From: Zantedeschia hybrid cultivar
Lineage: Eukaryota > Streptophyta > Magnoliopsida > Alismatales > Araceae
Direction: 5' to 3'
DNA: 64,000 nt
Assembly: GCA_030544215.1 (NCBI GenBank)
Contig: JARZZO010000008.1
Location: forward strand, 16,735,114-16,799,113
In this document: piece by piece, positions 22,576 through 34,147 of the stretch
Layout of the letters: each line of letters opens with the position of its first letter
Position numbering within the stretch: the stretch's first letter is position 1
The notes under the pieces: generated by a model
What the model was told of the DNA's origin: nothing
Database searches by the model: none
What the model saw: only the letters and a program-made list of their open reading frames with translations
Translations under genes and position numbers: made by a program

Positions 22576-22707
22576 TTAGCCTCGCCTCATGTTCCTGACC
22601 TTGTACCAGCTCTTCTTGCACGTGTGGCCTACGATCCTCATGCCCTTTTGGAGCAGGTGCTTCAGCTCCTTGGCCCTCTCCTTCACCTGCTTCTCAAACT
22701 CCCCCAT
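22576..22707 (-). CDS. Small basic peptide gene, 43 codons
   Basis: This GC-rich reading frame encodes a 43-residue basic peptide: an N-terminal charged amphipathic helix (MGEFEKQVKERAKELK), a central KGMRIVG segment, and a C-terminal TCKKSWYKVRNMRR patch. It has a good start context (ATCAATGG), a C/T-rich leader of about 65-75 nt and a TATA box at 22785-22794, so it is laid out like a real gene. Composition differs sharply from the AT-rich surroundings. From memory, short proteins with a KERAKELK...GWYKVK pattern occur in other plants, but I cannot confirm this and know no function for them. There is no signal peptide or membrane segment. It could be a nuclear or nucleic-acid-associated microprotein (speculation). 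Confidence 0.6.
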   Translation of the reverse strand: MGEFEKQVKERAKELKHLLQKGMRIVGHTCKKSWYKVRNMRRG

Positions 22708-22784
22708 TGATGAAACAGCTAGGTGCACAAGGGGAATTTAGAGAGAGAAAGATAGAGATGCCTAGAGAGAGAGAGGGGTAGAGA

Positions 22785-22794
22785 TATATATATA
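22785..22794 (-). promoter_or_regulatory. TATA box of the small peptide gene
   Basis: TATATATATA lies about 78 bp before the ATG, followed by C/T-rich leader sequence on the minus strand. It could also be part of a simple repeat, since GA/CT runs surround it. Confidence 0.5.
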
Positions 22795-22893
22795 GAGAGA
22801 GAGAGACTTGGCCCAATTTGTCCTCTTTTCTCAATTCAAGTGTAGGATTCATTTGGATTCAGCAGTCCTTGTTATATTACGCTCGTTTTGATC

Positions 22894-23095
22894 AAAAATA
22901 GCATGAAATCAAGCGAGGCTCATGCAACCCCCATAATAAGTTTATAAAAATAGCATGAAATCAAACGAGGCTCATGCAACCCCCATAATAAGTTTATAAA
23001 AATAGCATGAAATCAAGCGAGGCTCATGCAACCCCCATAATAAGTTTATAAAAATAGCATGAAATCAAACGAGGCTCATGCAACCCCCATAATAA
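22894..23095. repeat. Four-copy 52-bp tandem repeat
   Basis: Units begin at 22894, 22946, 22998 and 23050 and are almost identical. Copies 1 and 3 read ATCAAGCGAGG while copies 2 and 4 read ATCAAACGAGG, so the array probably arose by duplicating a two-unit block. It lies near the 3' end of the Harbinger element and shares the word CTCGYTTGATTTCATG with a TIR-like segment at 22880-22893, so it may be a subterminal repeat. Confidence 0.9.
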
Positions 23096-23659
23096 CTGAA
23101 CATTAAAATAATAAAATGAAACGAATGCTTCATCAAAATATTAAAGATGGACTCAGAAAAAGGAGTTTCATCATCTATTGGGGTTGCTTAAAAGCCATCC
23201 AACCAATAGACTCACTGCTTCTTCCTTCATCATTGTCCATACATTACAACACTCAGATAGGGCTGCAATCATGCCGTGCTAATATCCGAAGACATGCTTG
23301 GGTAGGGTTGCACGTATGCCTTCCTACTACCCAAACGTGCAATCGGTATAGGGCTGCAATCATGCCTCCTGCTATCTGAGTGTATGTATAAGAAAGAAGC
23401 ACTCCAACCATGTATGCGCACCACCTGTAAGAACAAATGAGAGGAAATAAAAACACCATAGTATCCAAAATATAGATGAACAACAGTTCTCAGTGCATAT
23501 GAATGAAAAGAAACAAAATGCATATATGAATTAAAGTTACATGCCATATAGTGAACGATACAAATGTCTACCAAATAGAAATAAAAATAAATCATACATG
23601 GCATAACAACTAAGCAAGATAAAACGGAAAAGAGCAAACAAAGGAAACATCTACCAAAG

Positions 23660-24948
23660 CTAATTATTCTCCTCCCAGAGTTGGTCTGTAATTTCCTCCC
23701 TGACATGGTCCCCTACGACTAGCTCAGCTTGGCTAGGCGCAATGTCAATGGGGTAGTCAATATCTCCATCATCTTCTGCAAATCCACGTTCATTTGCCAT
23801 GTTAAAATATACATCATGTCCCTCCCTTCGACGAACGAAGTTGTGGACGACAGAACATGCTAGCACTATCTTTCGTTGTGTTTTCCATGGGTACATACAA
23901 CCCTCTCTTAAGATTTGAAAACGATTCTTGAGCACACCGAACGCGCGCTCTACACAATTCCTCAGTTGTGCATGTCTATGGTTGAACTTCTCTCTTTTAT
24001 TAGCATAATGTCGACCACGACCTCTAAAGCAACCAATGTGGTACCGTTGTCCTCGATAAGGAGCTAAGAAACTACGCGTGTTAGCGTATCCAGAGTCGAC
24101 AAGATAGTACTTGCCGCGAGGCACCCGAAATCCGCCATGATCCAATGCCCACTTCAATACTCTCATATCTGCTGCAGAACCTTCCCAACCAACAGCAATG
24201 TATAGAAAAGTGAGGTCGAAAGAGACAACCCCCATTACATTTTGGCTTATGTAACCCTTGCGGTTACGAAAGCGACCATGGTCTTTTCGTGGAATATGAG
24301 CTATTATATGTGTTCCATCAATCGCCCCAATCACATCCTACACAGTGCAATGAAAATATAAGAGCATGCATAAGATTTTGTTTACACCATTAAAAATGAA
24401 ATGCTAGACCATTAGAAATCAAATACCTTGAAGTAAGGATAGAAATATGTCTTCCCTCGGATATGAGGGTGACATTCACCCACATTAGAAGGAAGCTGAA
24501 TAAATTCCGTCTTCAAAGATGCCAATGCCATAGCAACGTTATTGACATAATAGCTGATTGTTTGTGAAGAGTGCTGGAAGTACTCACACAATGCCCCAGT
24601 CGCAACACCATGGCCAGCAGCATGTAAGAACATCGCTAGTTGCTCATAGGAAGTGACATGTCGTGAGTCAAATAGTAAGCCCCTGTCCACTAACATGTCC
24701 CTCAGTGCAATAAACATGCTAGGGCTAAGCCTGAATGCCCGATAGGCCCTCCGCTCATGCCCTTGTAGCACTTCTTGTATCCACACATGACCTGTATGTG
24801 CCGAAGTAAACATCTTTTGTCTAGGCACATTTGTGGCATACTGATCTGATATTGCTTCAATTATGACTTCTTCGATTTCTTCAATCATCTCGTCGTCCTC
24901 ATGAACGAACTCCATTATTAATTCATTGATGTCTACATAAACCACCAT
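23660..24948 (-). CDS. PIF/Harbinger DDE transposase (two exons)
   Basis: Exon 1 runs 24948-24427 and exon 2 24337-23660; the 89-nt intron 24338-24426 has GT-AG ends and joins YFK to DVIGAIDGTH in frame, giving about 399 residues, normal for the family. The DDE_Tnp_4 domain has its first Asp in GAIDGTHI, second in VDSGYANT and the Glu in VERAFGVLKNRF. The N-terminal half has the family's helix-turn-helix-like region (LAMFLHAAGHG, SSQTISYYVNNV). No stop or frameshift is visible. The enzyme cuts and pastes the element into 3-bp TWA targets, and in this family needs the Myb-like ORF1 protein, which is broken here. It begins 50 bases after the stop of the viroplasmin-domain ORF. Confidence 0.9.
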
Positions 24949-24997
24949 TACTTGTCATTTAAATTCAAAACAGTTCATAGTTCAAAAGAAGGGTACA

Positions 24998-25369
24998 TCA
25001 ACGGCTCCTCAGGGACATAAAAAGTACACCAAGCAAAATAAAAAAAAGTAAGAGGACAACTAGAAACAAAAGTACTATCGTGAGACAATATTGCCATGAC
25101 AACTGTGTTGACACGTGTGATGTAGGGGGGTCGGTCATGGCTCGTACAGTACTTGGAGTGCCCATTGCATATTCTTGACGACTCATTCTTGGTGTCGGTC
25201 GACAATGCTCCACAACACTGTACAGTGCAGCCTCTCCCTCCTCAATTGAGTAGAATCCTTTATATCGAGCTCCTGGAAAACCGTTAACTTGGGCATAACA
25301 TTCTCCCCAAGTAAGGTACAAACCAGGCTCACGACCAACCCACACAACGTAACACTTAAAACGTCCCAT
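24998..25369 (-). CDS. Viroplasmin/RNase H1-N-like domain protein with C-terminal membrane segment
   Basis: The ORF encodes 123 residues. Residues about 5-48 (CYVVWVGREPGLYLTWGEC, then QVNGFPGARYKGFYS and EEGEAAL) match the small fold shared by the RNase H1 N-terminal hybrid-binding domain and caulimovirus viroplasmin; the pattern G-x2-PG-Y-x2-W-x2-C and the FPGA-x-YK-x-F motif are both there. The middle (about 50-88) is polar. Residues 90-119 are strongly hydrophobic and could be a tail anchor. It lies between ORF1 and the transposase of the Harbinger element, same strand. No catalytic RNase H domain follows. It could be a third transposon gene or a captured host exon; the ATG start is a guess, because splicing from upstream is possible. 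Confidence 0.6.
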   Translation of the reverse strand: MGRFKCYVVWVGREPGLYLTWGECYAQVNGFPGARYKGFYSIEEGEAALYSVVEHCRPTPRMSRQEYAMGTPSTVRAMTDPPTSHVSTQLSWQYCLTIVLLFLVVLLLFFILLGVLFMSLRSR

Positions 25370-25600
25370 TCTTAGTTAGAATCATATACCTGCAGGGGAC
25401 GTACAAGTAGAAATTGCAATTTATGGTAACATAATAGACATAACCAAACACATTTGATTGAAATAGGTTATGACCACAACAAACATGACGCGCGATAAGA
25501 AAAGCATTATCAAGAACATAAGAGTAACATTCAAGTGCAACTGGTGCAAGCATGATAAAAGGAAAGAAACAAGCAAAACATTAGGACCATACAAAACAAC

Positions 25601-25866
25601 TAAAGTCAACTAGTCCAAACTATAACCCAGTCAAGCTTCTCCTCCTTCGGCAGAGCCATGTAGACGGACCGAATGCCCAGTGTACCAAGCAGGTTCACAC
25701 CCTTGAAGTACAAAGTACATGGCAGGTAGCAAGTAAAGTCAACTAGTCCAAGCTATAACCCAGTCAAGCTTCTCCTCCTCCGGCAGAGCCATGTAGACGG
25801 ACCGAATGCCCGGTGTACCAAACAAGTTCACACCCTTGAAGTACAAAGTACGCGGGAGGTTTGGGA
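25601..25866. repeat. 133-bp tandem duplication covering the end of Harbinger ORF1
   Basis: The segment 25601-25733 is repeated from 25734, with about a dozen differences. The copy at 25734-25866 encodes the last roughly 40 residues of ORF1, ending at a stop codon at 25739. The outer copy lies past that stop and is free to decay. Confidence 0.9.
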
Positions 25867-26351
25867 TACGTCGTAGATCGTCCATACACTCTTTGACCGT
25901 CGGGATCATATCTTGTACATCCGCCGGTGTATCCGACACATTGGTGCCGCCACTAGAACCCCTTGATGAAGCCTTATCTGCTCTCAGGTCCCTCATAACT
26001 TCAGTGCGATCACGCATTGCACTGGAGAAAGAGAGTACTGCTTCGTCCCCAATGCTTCTTTTACCACGACGCTTTGAGGATGATGCTCCCTTCTTCTGAG
26101 GAGAAATGACTTCTTCTTCATTTGGCCTATGTGCCGGCGGGGAAGGTGTCCGAGTGGAGTAATGAGATTGGGCAGGGACAGAACCGACACTGTAATGTTG
26201 TTCATATCCACCGTAGGATGAGCTATGAAGTTGTTGGGATATTGACATAAGATCGTCACCTGTTATAGAACCAACATTGACATAGTGAAGGGCATTAACG
26301 TAATCACCAATAGCTATATGACCTTCTCCATAATCTTCATTGGGCTGCACA
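25739..26351 (-). pseudogene. Harbinger ORF1 (Myb/SANT-like), C-terminal part
   Basis: This 203-codon piece is the downstream part of ORF1. Read across the Copia target site, its frame joins exactly to the upstream piece at 35713, once one copy of GCACA is discounted. It contains a basic Lys/Arg patch (KKGASSSKRRGKR) that could be a nuclear localisation signal and a C-terminal segment (DDLRRIPNLPRTLYFKG) of a type common in plant Harbinger ORF1 and Myb/SANT-like proteins. No stop lies inside this part. Confidence 0.8.
26347..26351. other. Target site duplication of the Copia element, left copy
   Basis: GCACA here equals GCACA at 35713-35717, directly bordering both LTRs. A 5-bp duplication is expected for LTR retrotransposon integrase. 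Confidence 0.95.
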
Positions 26352-27903
26352 TGTTGGGATCGCTGTGTCGGGATCCGATCCTAAAACGCAGCGGAATAAA
26401 GGAGTTCGGGATCGGATCTGTCCCGTTTCGGTCGTTAAAACTAAACTGGTGTAAACCGAATTTACCTTGCGCGGATTCGAATCCGCGTCCGTTTTCCGGT
26501 TCCGTCGGAGCGATGCCGCAAGTCGCGCAGATGCCCGACCTCTAGCGGTATCCACGCGGTTCTCCTCGCGATGGATCGTCCTCGCTTCCTCGCTCGCTGC
26601 GGCGCTCGAAGATCCCGTCTGACTGCGCGTGATCCGCCGCGACATGCGGATCCAGAATCCCCGTCGAACGGGAAGTGGAGCAGTTGGGAACGGCACGCCC
26701 AGAGGAGAGAGAAAGTGGGAAGAACGAATGACGGCTAGGTCAGGGTTGCTGGCTCCGGACGTAGAATCCGTTCTTTTATAAAAAGTCAGTTTGCGGTTTT
26801 TCACAAAAACCCAGACTTATCCGAAATCCTGTCGGATTATCCATCGTCTTGAAAACCATTTGCGTGTGACCCTCTAGGCCCAAATACCAGTCCAGTTAAT
26901 AGCCCATTAAGTCCAGTAACCCTTTACTGACCCACTGTATTAATTAATATCCTTATATTCAATTAATCAGCCGAATTTAATGTCCCACAATAAATTCGGA
27001 CGGACTGCCGATCACGTTGGATGCCAAGCAACATCGCGTGATCCTGGATGGCACTGGGGTTATCGCAACCCTCTATTGGAACCTTTCTGTCATCGGTTAG
27101 CGCGCGGATATAATCCTTCATCCGTACAATGTTCCCGAATCGACTTAGGGCATGGTTTACTGTTAAACCCTATTTGGTCGATTCACTTGAATCAGATGCT
27201 GCTATTCTGAATCCGATAACTCCTTATCGATTACAGAGTCCGCCCTGGCCAGGGACTTTAAGCGCATCATTCCCGGAACATTCTCTCTCATACAACCGAG
27301 AGCGGATGATCCCGTATTGAACACACAATTACCTTCGAGGGCATCTCCCTGAACCCGATCGCTTAACTTATTGATATCCCATGGTTAGGGATTCGTTTGT
27401 CAAGGTCAAAGCTCAGAAACCTACCAACAAGGTATCCTTGGAGTCTCAGGTCCAAGGATCATCCACGCAACCGTGACAATTGAATCGAGCTGGTTAACAG
27501 TGAGGTGATTACCATCCAGCGATTCATAGTCGGATCAGTTCAGTGAACTCATTCACCAATGAGCACCTATAGGTTCAGCATAGTGTCTCCACACAAGTGA
27601 CTTATGGGATCAGTCACCCTCATCATATGAGCTGAAGTAACCTATACTAGTCTATCCGGATGTTCGATGTCCTATCTCAAACATCCTATGACTAGGAACA
27701 ATTAAGAACATGTGTTTATAAGTCTTCGGTCCCGTAATTATGATCTCATCATAATCCAAAGACTATTGCACATGTTCATAGACTTCATCGTGATACGATA
27801 AACACAGATCGAATTAATTACACACAATGAATTATTGCCATTTATGAATAATCTGAATATGTACACAGTATCGGATTGGCTTTGAGACCATCTAATACTA
27901 ACA
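26352..27903 (-). repeat. 3' LTR of the Copia element
   Basis: The ends on the minus strand are TGTTAGTA and CCCAACA. It differs from the other LTR at about 26879 (C/T), 27608 (G/A), 27780 (A/G) and 27846 (G/T). A TTTATAAAAAG motif near 26775 marks a plus-strand AT patch only; the short ORFs inside occur identically in both LTRs and are not genes. Confidence 0.95.
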
Positions 27904-27914
27904 ATCTCCCACTT
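27904..27914 (-). other. Polypurine tract
   Basis: AAGTGGGAGAT on the minus strand directly precedes the 3' LTR, the usual second-strand priming site of plant Copia elements. Confidence 0.85.
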
Positions 27915-27917
27915 GGG

Positions 27918-30900
27918 CTAAAGCCAATCACTTTTATACAGAATACCCATATTCTCTAAGTGACGCTCAAAAACATTTTGAGACAAAGGCTTTGTAAGTG
28001 GATCTGCTATGTTGTCGGCTGAGGGAACTCTTTCCACCACGACATCTCCTCGAGCTATAATCTCTCTGATCAGATGAAAGCGCCGCAGAATGTGCTTCGA
28101 CTTCTGATGAGACCTCGGCTCTTTCACTTGAGCAATCGCCCCATTGTTGTCACACAGCAGTGGGACGGGACCAGATATGCTTTCCACCACACCAAGATCG
28201 CTGATGAATTTCTTCATTCACACAGCTTCCTTGGCGGCTTCAGCAGCAGCAATATACTCGGCTTCTGTTGTCGAATCAGCAGTGGTTTCCTGCTTGGAAC
28301 TTTTCCAGCTCACTGCTCCCCCGTTGAGTGTGAAAATAAAACCTGATGTTGACTTGCTGTCGTCAGGATCAGACTGAAAACTCGAGTCAGTATATCCTTG
28401 CAGCTTTAAGTCTCCTCCTCCATAGACTAGAAATAGATCCTTAGTCCTTCTCAAGTACTTAAGGATGCATTTCACAGCCTTCCAGTGTTCATCACCTGGA
28501 TCTGCCTGATGTCTGCTCGTAACACTTAGAGCATATGCTACATCAGGTCTGGTACATAGCATGGCATACATGATGGACCCTATGGCAGAAGCATAAGGGA
28601 CTTTATCCATCACTGCCCTCTCTTCAAGTGTCTTGGGAGACTGACCTTTAGAGAGTAAAATTCCATGTCTCATCGGTATGAGACCTCTCTTTGAATTTTC
28701 CATGCCAAACATTTTGACAATGGTTTCTATGTACATGGATTGGGTTAAAGCCAGCATCTTCTTTGATCTATCTCTATAGATCCGTATTCCCAATACGTAA
28801 GATGCTTCTCCCAAATCCTTCATGGAGAAGTTCTTTGACAGCCATATCTTTACTGATGACATCATTCCTACATCATTCCCAATGAGTAGGATGTCGTCAA
28901 CGTAAAGAACCAAAATTGTGATTGCACTCCCACTATTTTTCTTGTATACACATGGCTCATCTTCATTCTTAATGAAGCCATAAGATTTGATCGCCTCATC
29001 AAATCTTATGTTCCAGCTTCGGGATGCTTGCTTCAGTCCATAAATGGACCTCTGCAACTTGCATACCATGTCTGGAGATTCTTTGGATGTGAATCCTTCT
29101 GGTTGTATCATATACACCTCCTCCTCAAGGTTTCCATTGAGGAAGGCAGTCTTCACATCCATCTGCCAGATTTCATAATCATGGTAGGCAGCAATGGCGA
29201 GAAGAATTCTAATAGACTTAATCATAGCAACGGGCGAAAAAGTTTCGTCATAGTCAACACCTTGTCTTTGACGATAGCCTTTTGCCACTAATCTTGCTTT
29301 ATAAGTCTCAATACGTCCATCTGCACCGATCTTTCTTTTAAAGATCCATTTGCAGCCGATAGGTACTATATCATCGGGCAAATCCACCAAGTTCCAAACT
29401 TGGTTGATGTACATGGACTGTATTTCAAAATTCATGGCTTCCCGCCATTTCCCGGCCTCTGGACTTTCAATGGCCTCCTGGTAAGTCTTAGGATCATCAT
29501 CCTCATTATAGAGTATCCTAGAACCATCCAAATTAATATGTCCCACATATCTTTCTGGCGGTTTAGGTACTCTTTCAGACCTACGAGGTTCCTGTGTATC
29601 ATTTTGAACAGGTTCAGAAACTAACGGTTCATCTAATGGACCATTGCCAGTTTGTGGGTCTGGAACTTCTTCCAGAATTACTTTACTCCCACTGTCTTTC
29701 TGGAGAATATAATCTTCTTCCAGAAAGACAGCTCTCCTGGCCACAAACACCTTTTGTTCGTTAGGATGATAGAAGTAATATCCATAAGTTTCCTTTGGAT
29801 ATCCCACAAATCTGCATTTGTCAGTTCTGGATTCCAGCTTATCTGCGTCATGTCTTTTAACATGAGCAGGACATCCCCAGACTTTAACATGTTTAAAGTC
29901 TGGTTTCCTTCCATTCCATATCTCATATGGAGTGTTCTCAACAGATTTGCTGGGTACCTTATTCAGGATATACATAGCCGAGCTAAGTGCATATCCCCAT
30001 AAGGACACTGGTAATTTGGACATGCTCATCATGGATCGCACCATTTCCATTAATGTGCGATTTCTCCTTTCTGATACACCATTCATCTGAGGTGTATAAG
30101 GAGGTGTAAGCTGAGAAAGGATACCATTATCCTTTAAGTATTTAATGAACTCAGTACTCAAGTATTCACCACCTCGATCAGATCGGATGGTTTTTATACT
30201 CTTTCCTGTTTGTTTTTCTACTTCATTCTTAAATTCTCTGAATTTCTCAAAGGCTTCAGATTTATACTTCAATAAGTATACATATCCAAACCTTGAGTAA
30301 TCATCAGTGAATGTAATGAAGTATGAGAAACCACCAATGGCTTGGGTTAACATAGGACCACATACATCTGAATGTATCAGTTCTAATATGCCTTTGGCTC
30401 GTTATCCAGTTCCACTAAATTGAGACTTAATCATTTTACCCATTAAACATGACTCACAGGTTGCATATGATTCATAATCAAATGGATCCAAATATCCATC
30501 TTTATGCAACCTTTGGAGTCTGTTTTCACCAATGTGTCCAAGCCTACAATGCCACAAGTAGGCTTTGTTCATTTCATACTTACTTCTCTTAATCGAAGAA
30601 CCGATATGTAAATTATCATGAGACACATTCAATAGATACAATCCATTGGACAAAATAGCAGAAGCTATTAATTTATTTCTGAAATAAATTGAACAACTAT
30701 TGTTCCCAAAATTTAAATTGTATCCAATTCTATCTAAACATGAAATAGAAATGATGTTCCTTATTATGCTAGGTACATAATAACATTCATCTAATATAAA
30801 TGTGTCTCCGGATGGTAGCTTGAGCTTCACTGTCGCCACAGCGATCGCCGCAACTCTTGCGCCGTTACCTAGTCTCAGCTCCACCTCTCCGGTCCTCAGC

Positions 30901-31850
30901 TTACGTCTTCTTGTCAGTGTCTGCACAGAATTGCAGATATGAGATACACATCCAGTATCTAATACCCATGATGTACAATCTCTTATTGACAAGTTTACAT
31001 CTATCATATAGATACCTGAAGCGTCCTGCTGCTTCACAGTTCCTTGAGCCTTGTCCTTGAGGTATTCCTTGCAATTCCTCTTCCAATGCCCTTTCTGGTG
31101 ACAGTAGAAGCAATCACCTTTCTCAGCATTTTTACCCTTGTCTTTCTTGACAACCTTTGCCTTTCTCTGAACCTTGTTCTTATTCTTTCGAAAAGCTTGG
31201 ACTGCAAGTCTTTTTCTGTTGGTCTTACCAACCATTAGGACTTGGGGTTTGTCCTTCACAAGGTTCCCCTCAGCAGTCTTTAACATGTTCAGCAGTTCAG
31301 CTAAGGTCGCCTGGATCTTGTTCATGTTGAAATTGACGATGAACTGAGCATATGAAGGTGGAAGTGAAGACAACACAAGGTCTGTGTGCATCTCCTTGGG
31401 AAGTATAATCCCAAGAGCATCCAGCCTCTCCACCCACTCAATCATCTTCAGCACATGATTCTGTACTGAAGTTCCCTCTGCCATCTGAGCTTTGAACAGA
31501 TTCTTCGATATCTCATATCGTTCGATTCTGCTCTGCTCACCAAAGAGCTCCTTCAAATGGAGCATGATGGATCTAGCATCCATCTCTTCATGTTGCCTCT
31601 GCAACTCATTGCTCATAGAGGCTAACATATAGCATTGGGCCATGGTGGAATCCTCCTTCCATTTTTCATACGCTATCATTTCCTCCTCTGGAGCATCTAA
31701 TGCTGGTTCAGCAGGAGGTTCAGTATCCAAGACGTAGGCAATCTGCTCAGACCTGAGGACTATCTTCAAGTTTCTGAGCCAATCTGAGTAATTGGTGCCT
31801 GTCAAACGGTTGGCATCAAGTATGCCTCTCAACGGGTTATGGTGAGACAT
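27918..31850 (-). pseudogene. Copia gag-pol polyprotein gene with two nonsense codons
   Basis: One frame of 1311 codons covers the whole polyprotein, with premature stops only at 30402-30404 (TAA) and 28218-28220 (TGA). In order: UBN2-type gag (residues 1-200); CCHC knuckle at 247-260; protease with DTG at 298-300; pre-integrase HHCC-like segment (about 430-475); then the first stop just upstream of the integrase core. After it come integrase (SDRGGEY and the Glu in NGVSERRNRT), reverse transcriptase (QMDVKTAFLNG and YVDD), and RNase H, which is cut by the second stop after AEYIAAAEAAKEAV; about 99 more codons follow in frame. No frameshift is seen. The product would be reverse-transcribing cytoplasmic particles; this copy cannot make full-length pol without readthrough or help from another copy. 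Confidence 0.95.
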
Positions 31851-34147
31851 TCTCGCCTACAGGAGATAATCAATCGATAATTAGCAGATATTCAGATTAA
31901 CTAAAACAAGATATGGTCTTTTATTATCTAGTTTTACTCCCACTAATTTTCGACGGACTGTATAACCTTCAGATATACAGAACGGGAGACGCCGACTGTC
32001 TCCTAGTGGGGATCAGAATCTCCAAGCATCACAGTATGACCTCGGGTAAATACATAGTATCATACTGCTATCTCAGAGCAATCATCTCATGATAATTGCA
32101 ACTCCTTGCAATATCCGATCGTACTTCGGCTCCCAAGTTTAATGGTCCCGGGTAAACACAGTAGACCATTATCCCCGGTCTAAGCTTTACCATCAATACG
32201 TGACAGAGTAAAGTAGAAACATAGTTCCCGGGTAAACACGTGGATGACTATATCGTTCCTCTACTCTTATCCAAAGGCATCTAATGCCATGATCAACAGT
32301 CCTCTCATCAGTTAATGACAGACCTCGGGTAAACACATAGTATCTGCCACCACCGAATTAAGTTCTATCAATCATATTGATGGAGAGCCACGCGGTACAT
32401 TCTCAATGACTCGCGCTACGGCTTAGAGTTTGTAACGAAGGTTTTACTTATTTAATTTGGTCTCATCCTAGGTGATAGTATTAAATATATCGAATATATT
32501 TATTAATACTAATAACCTAGCAAATATAAAGCACACGCATCACATACATGTCATTAGTGTGGTCATGGACGGCACTGCGGTTTGACTTGAGCCAGACAGT
32601 CAAACGCACACATTCACACAATATAACATCTTATATCATGAGTCTGCAAACCCATGAATGCAATGAACTCCTTCATTTTCATCTGGTCAGCAGTTGTGGA
32701 TCATCCTCGCTCCGCGCGCATCCGCCTCGATCAAATTACATCGTAATTCTCAATTACATGATAATTTAAATGAAGAAGCCTTATGGCGATTACATCGAGG
32801 TGGAAGATAGAAGTACAATGGAATATGAGAGGGAGAGGTTCGCAGACCTCTATTTATTAATACACAATAAACCACACAATCACATTCCACATCCACAATT
32901 AATGCTCGTCCATGACCACCATGTGTTTTATTAAACAAACCACACATGAATTGCGCATCAAATGGCTAAATAAAATTTTCGAAAATAACTTATAATTTTG
33001 GTTTCATAAAACCAGGGACCAATCAAAATTGGATTTAGGATTTTCGAAAACTTTAGTATTTATTTCAAGCATGCTAATTTAAATCTAATTTAAACAAGCA
33101 AATAAATGCACATCAATAAATGCACATAAACTCTAATTTGACAAGATTGTAACATTCCATGCAGATAAGATTAACTGGCATTAAATTATAAATTTAACAA
33201 TTAAATTTATTCCCCAATTATTTCCTTTAATCTAACAAGTAGATTGAATTAACAACAACTTGTTAATTACTATTTTAATCCATATTAATCTAATTATTGG
33301 ACCATAAAATTAAAAAACAGAGCTCAATCTTATTGTAAAATTTCATTACAAATGAAAATTAAATTCTGTTTTTAATTTGGAACAAAAACAGATTAATTAA
33401 GGATTAAAAACAAAAACAAAAAAAAATAAAGGGGAAAGGGGGCAGCGGTCCAATGGACCGGACCGGACCTGGGCCGAACCCAGCCGGTCCCTGGCTCGGA
33501 CCCAGGTCCGCCCACAAGGGCGCGGACCTGGTCCGGGTCCAGGGCCGACTGGCTCGGACCCGGGGGCCCGGCCAGGCCCGTCGGGCCCACCCCCCCCACC
33601 CGAGCGCAGCTAGGAAACCCTAGCTGCGCGCAGGGTGGGGGGCTGCGGCTCCCTGCCGCCGGCAACCTGCCCCGCAGGTGCCGGCCGGCAGGGCCCCGGC
33701 CGTGGGGCGGTCTCCGGTGCCCGGAGGCACCGGTGCCGTCGCCGGCAACCCCTGGTTGCCGGCGGGGAGCTTCCAAAACCCCCCCCGAAATCCGTTTTCT
33801 GCAAAAAAAAATTAGGAACCCCATATCTTTGAAAAATAAAAATAAATCTAGGGGTTTATGATCCTCCCGGTCATGATGCAAGATCAGAATCTCGATCCAC
33901 GACCCCATGGAAGGAATCCCATGCTCCATCGAGCCCTTCCCAACGCTTGGGATGCCCGTGAACAAACCGATACGAGTAGTTCTTCGTCCGGCGAAGAACA
34001 CACACGAAAATTGCAGAAAAATAAAATTTTAATGCTTACAGTTTCTCTTAAACTTGCTGTGTTCATCTCATGAACGCATCATATGCATGGAATCAATTAC
34101 AAAATTATCAAAAAGAGATCGAAACGGCGAAAACACAGTGGAACCTG
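31851..34147 (-). other. Long untranslated leader of the Copia element
   Basis: About 2.3 kb lies between the primer binding site and the gag ATG, unusually long for Copia. It contains four copies of a YCGGGTAAAYAC motif (32041, 32147, 32227, 32324), an AT-rich middle and a GC-rich block at 33440-33800 whose minus-strand ORF looks composition-driven. Nothing in it resembles a known gene. Confidence 0.7.
32041..32337. repeat. Four-copy YCGGGTAAAYAC motif in the Copia leader
   Basis: Copies at 32041, 32147, 32227 and 32324 are 80-106 bp apart; each is followed by a short ATAGTAT- or GTAGACC-like word. Only the core is conserved. Confidence 0.75.

Noticed and set aside
22894..23095. CRISPR-like direct repeats
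   Set aside because: Units are directly adjacent without unique spacers, and the genome is a plant.
26337..26804. 155-codon ORF (and its 181-codon twin at 34068-34613)
   Set aside because: Both lie in the two LTRs and are identical there because the LTRs are identical.
33393..34001. 202-codon ORF in the Copia leader as a possible extra gene
   Set aside because: GC-rich Pro/Gly/Arg composition, no domain, no conservation evidence.
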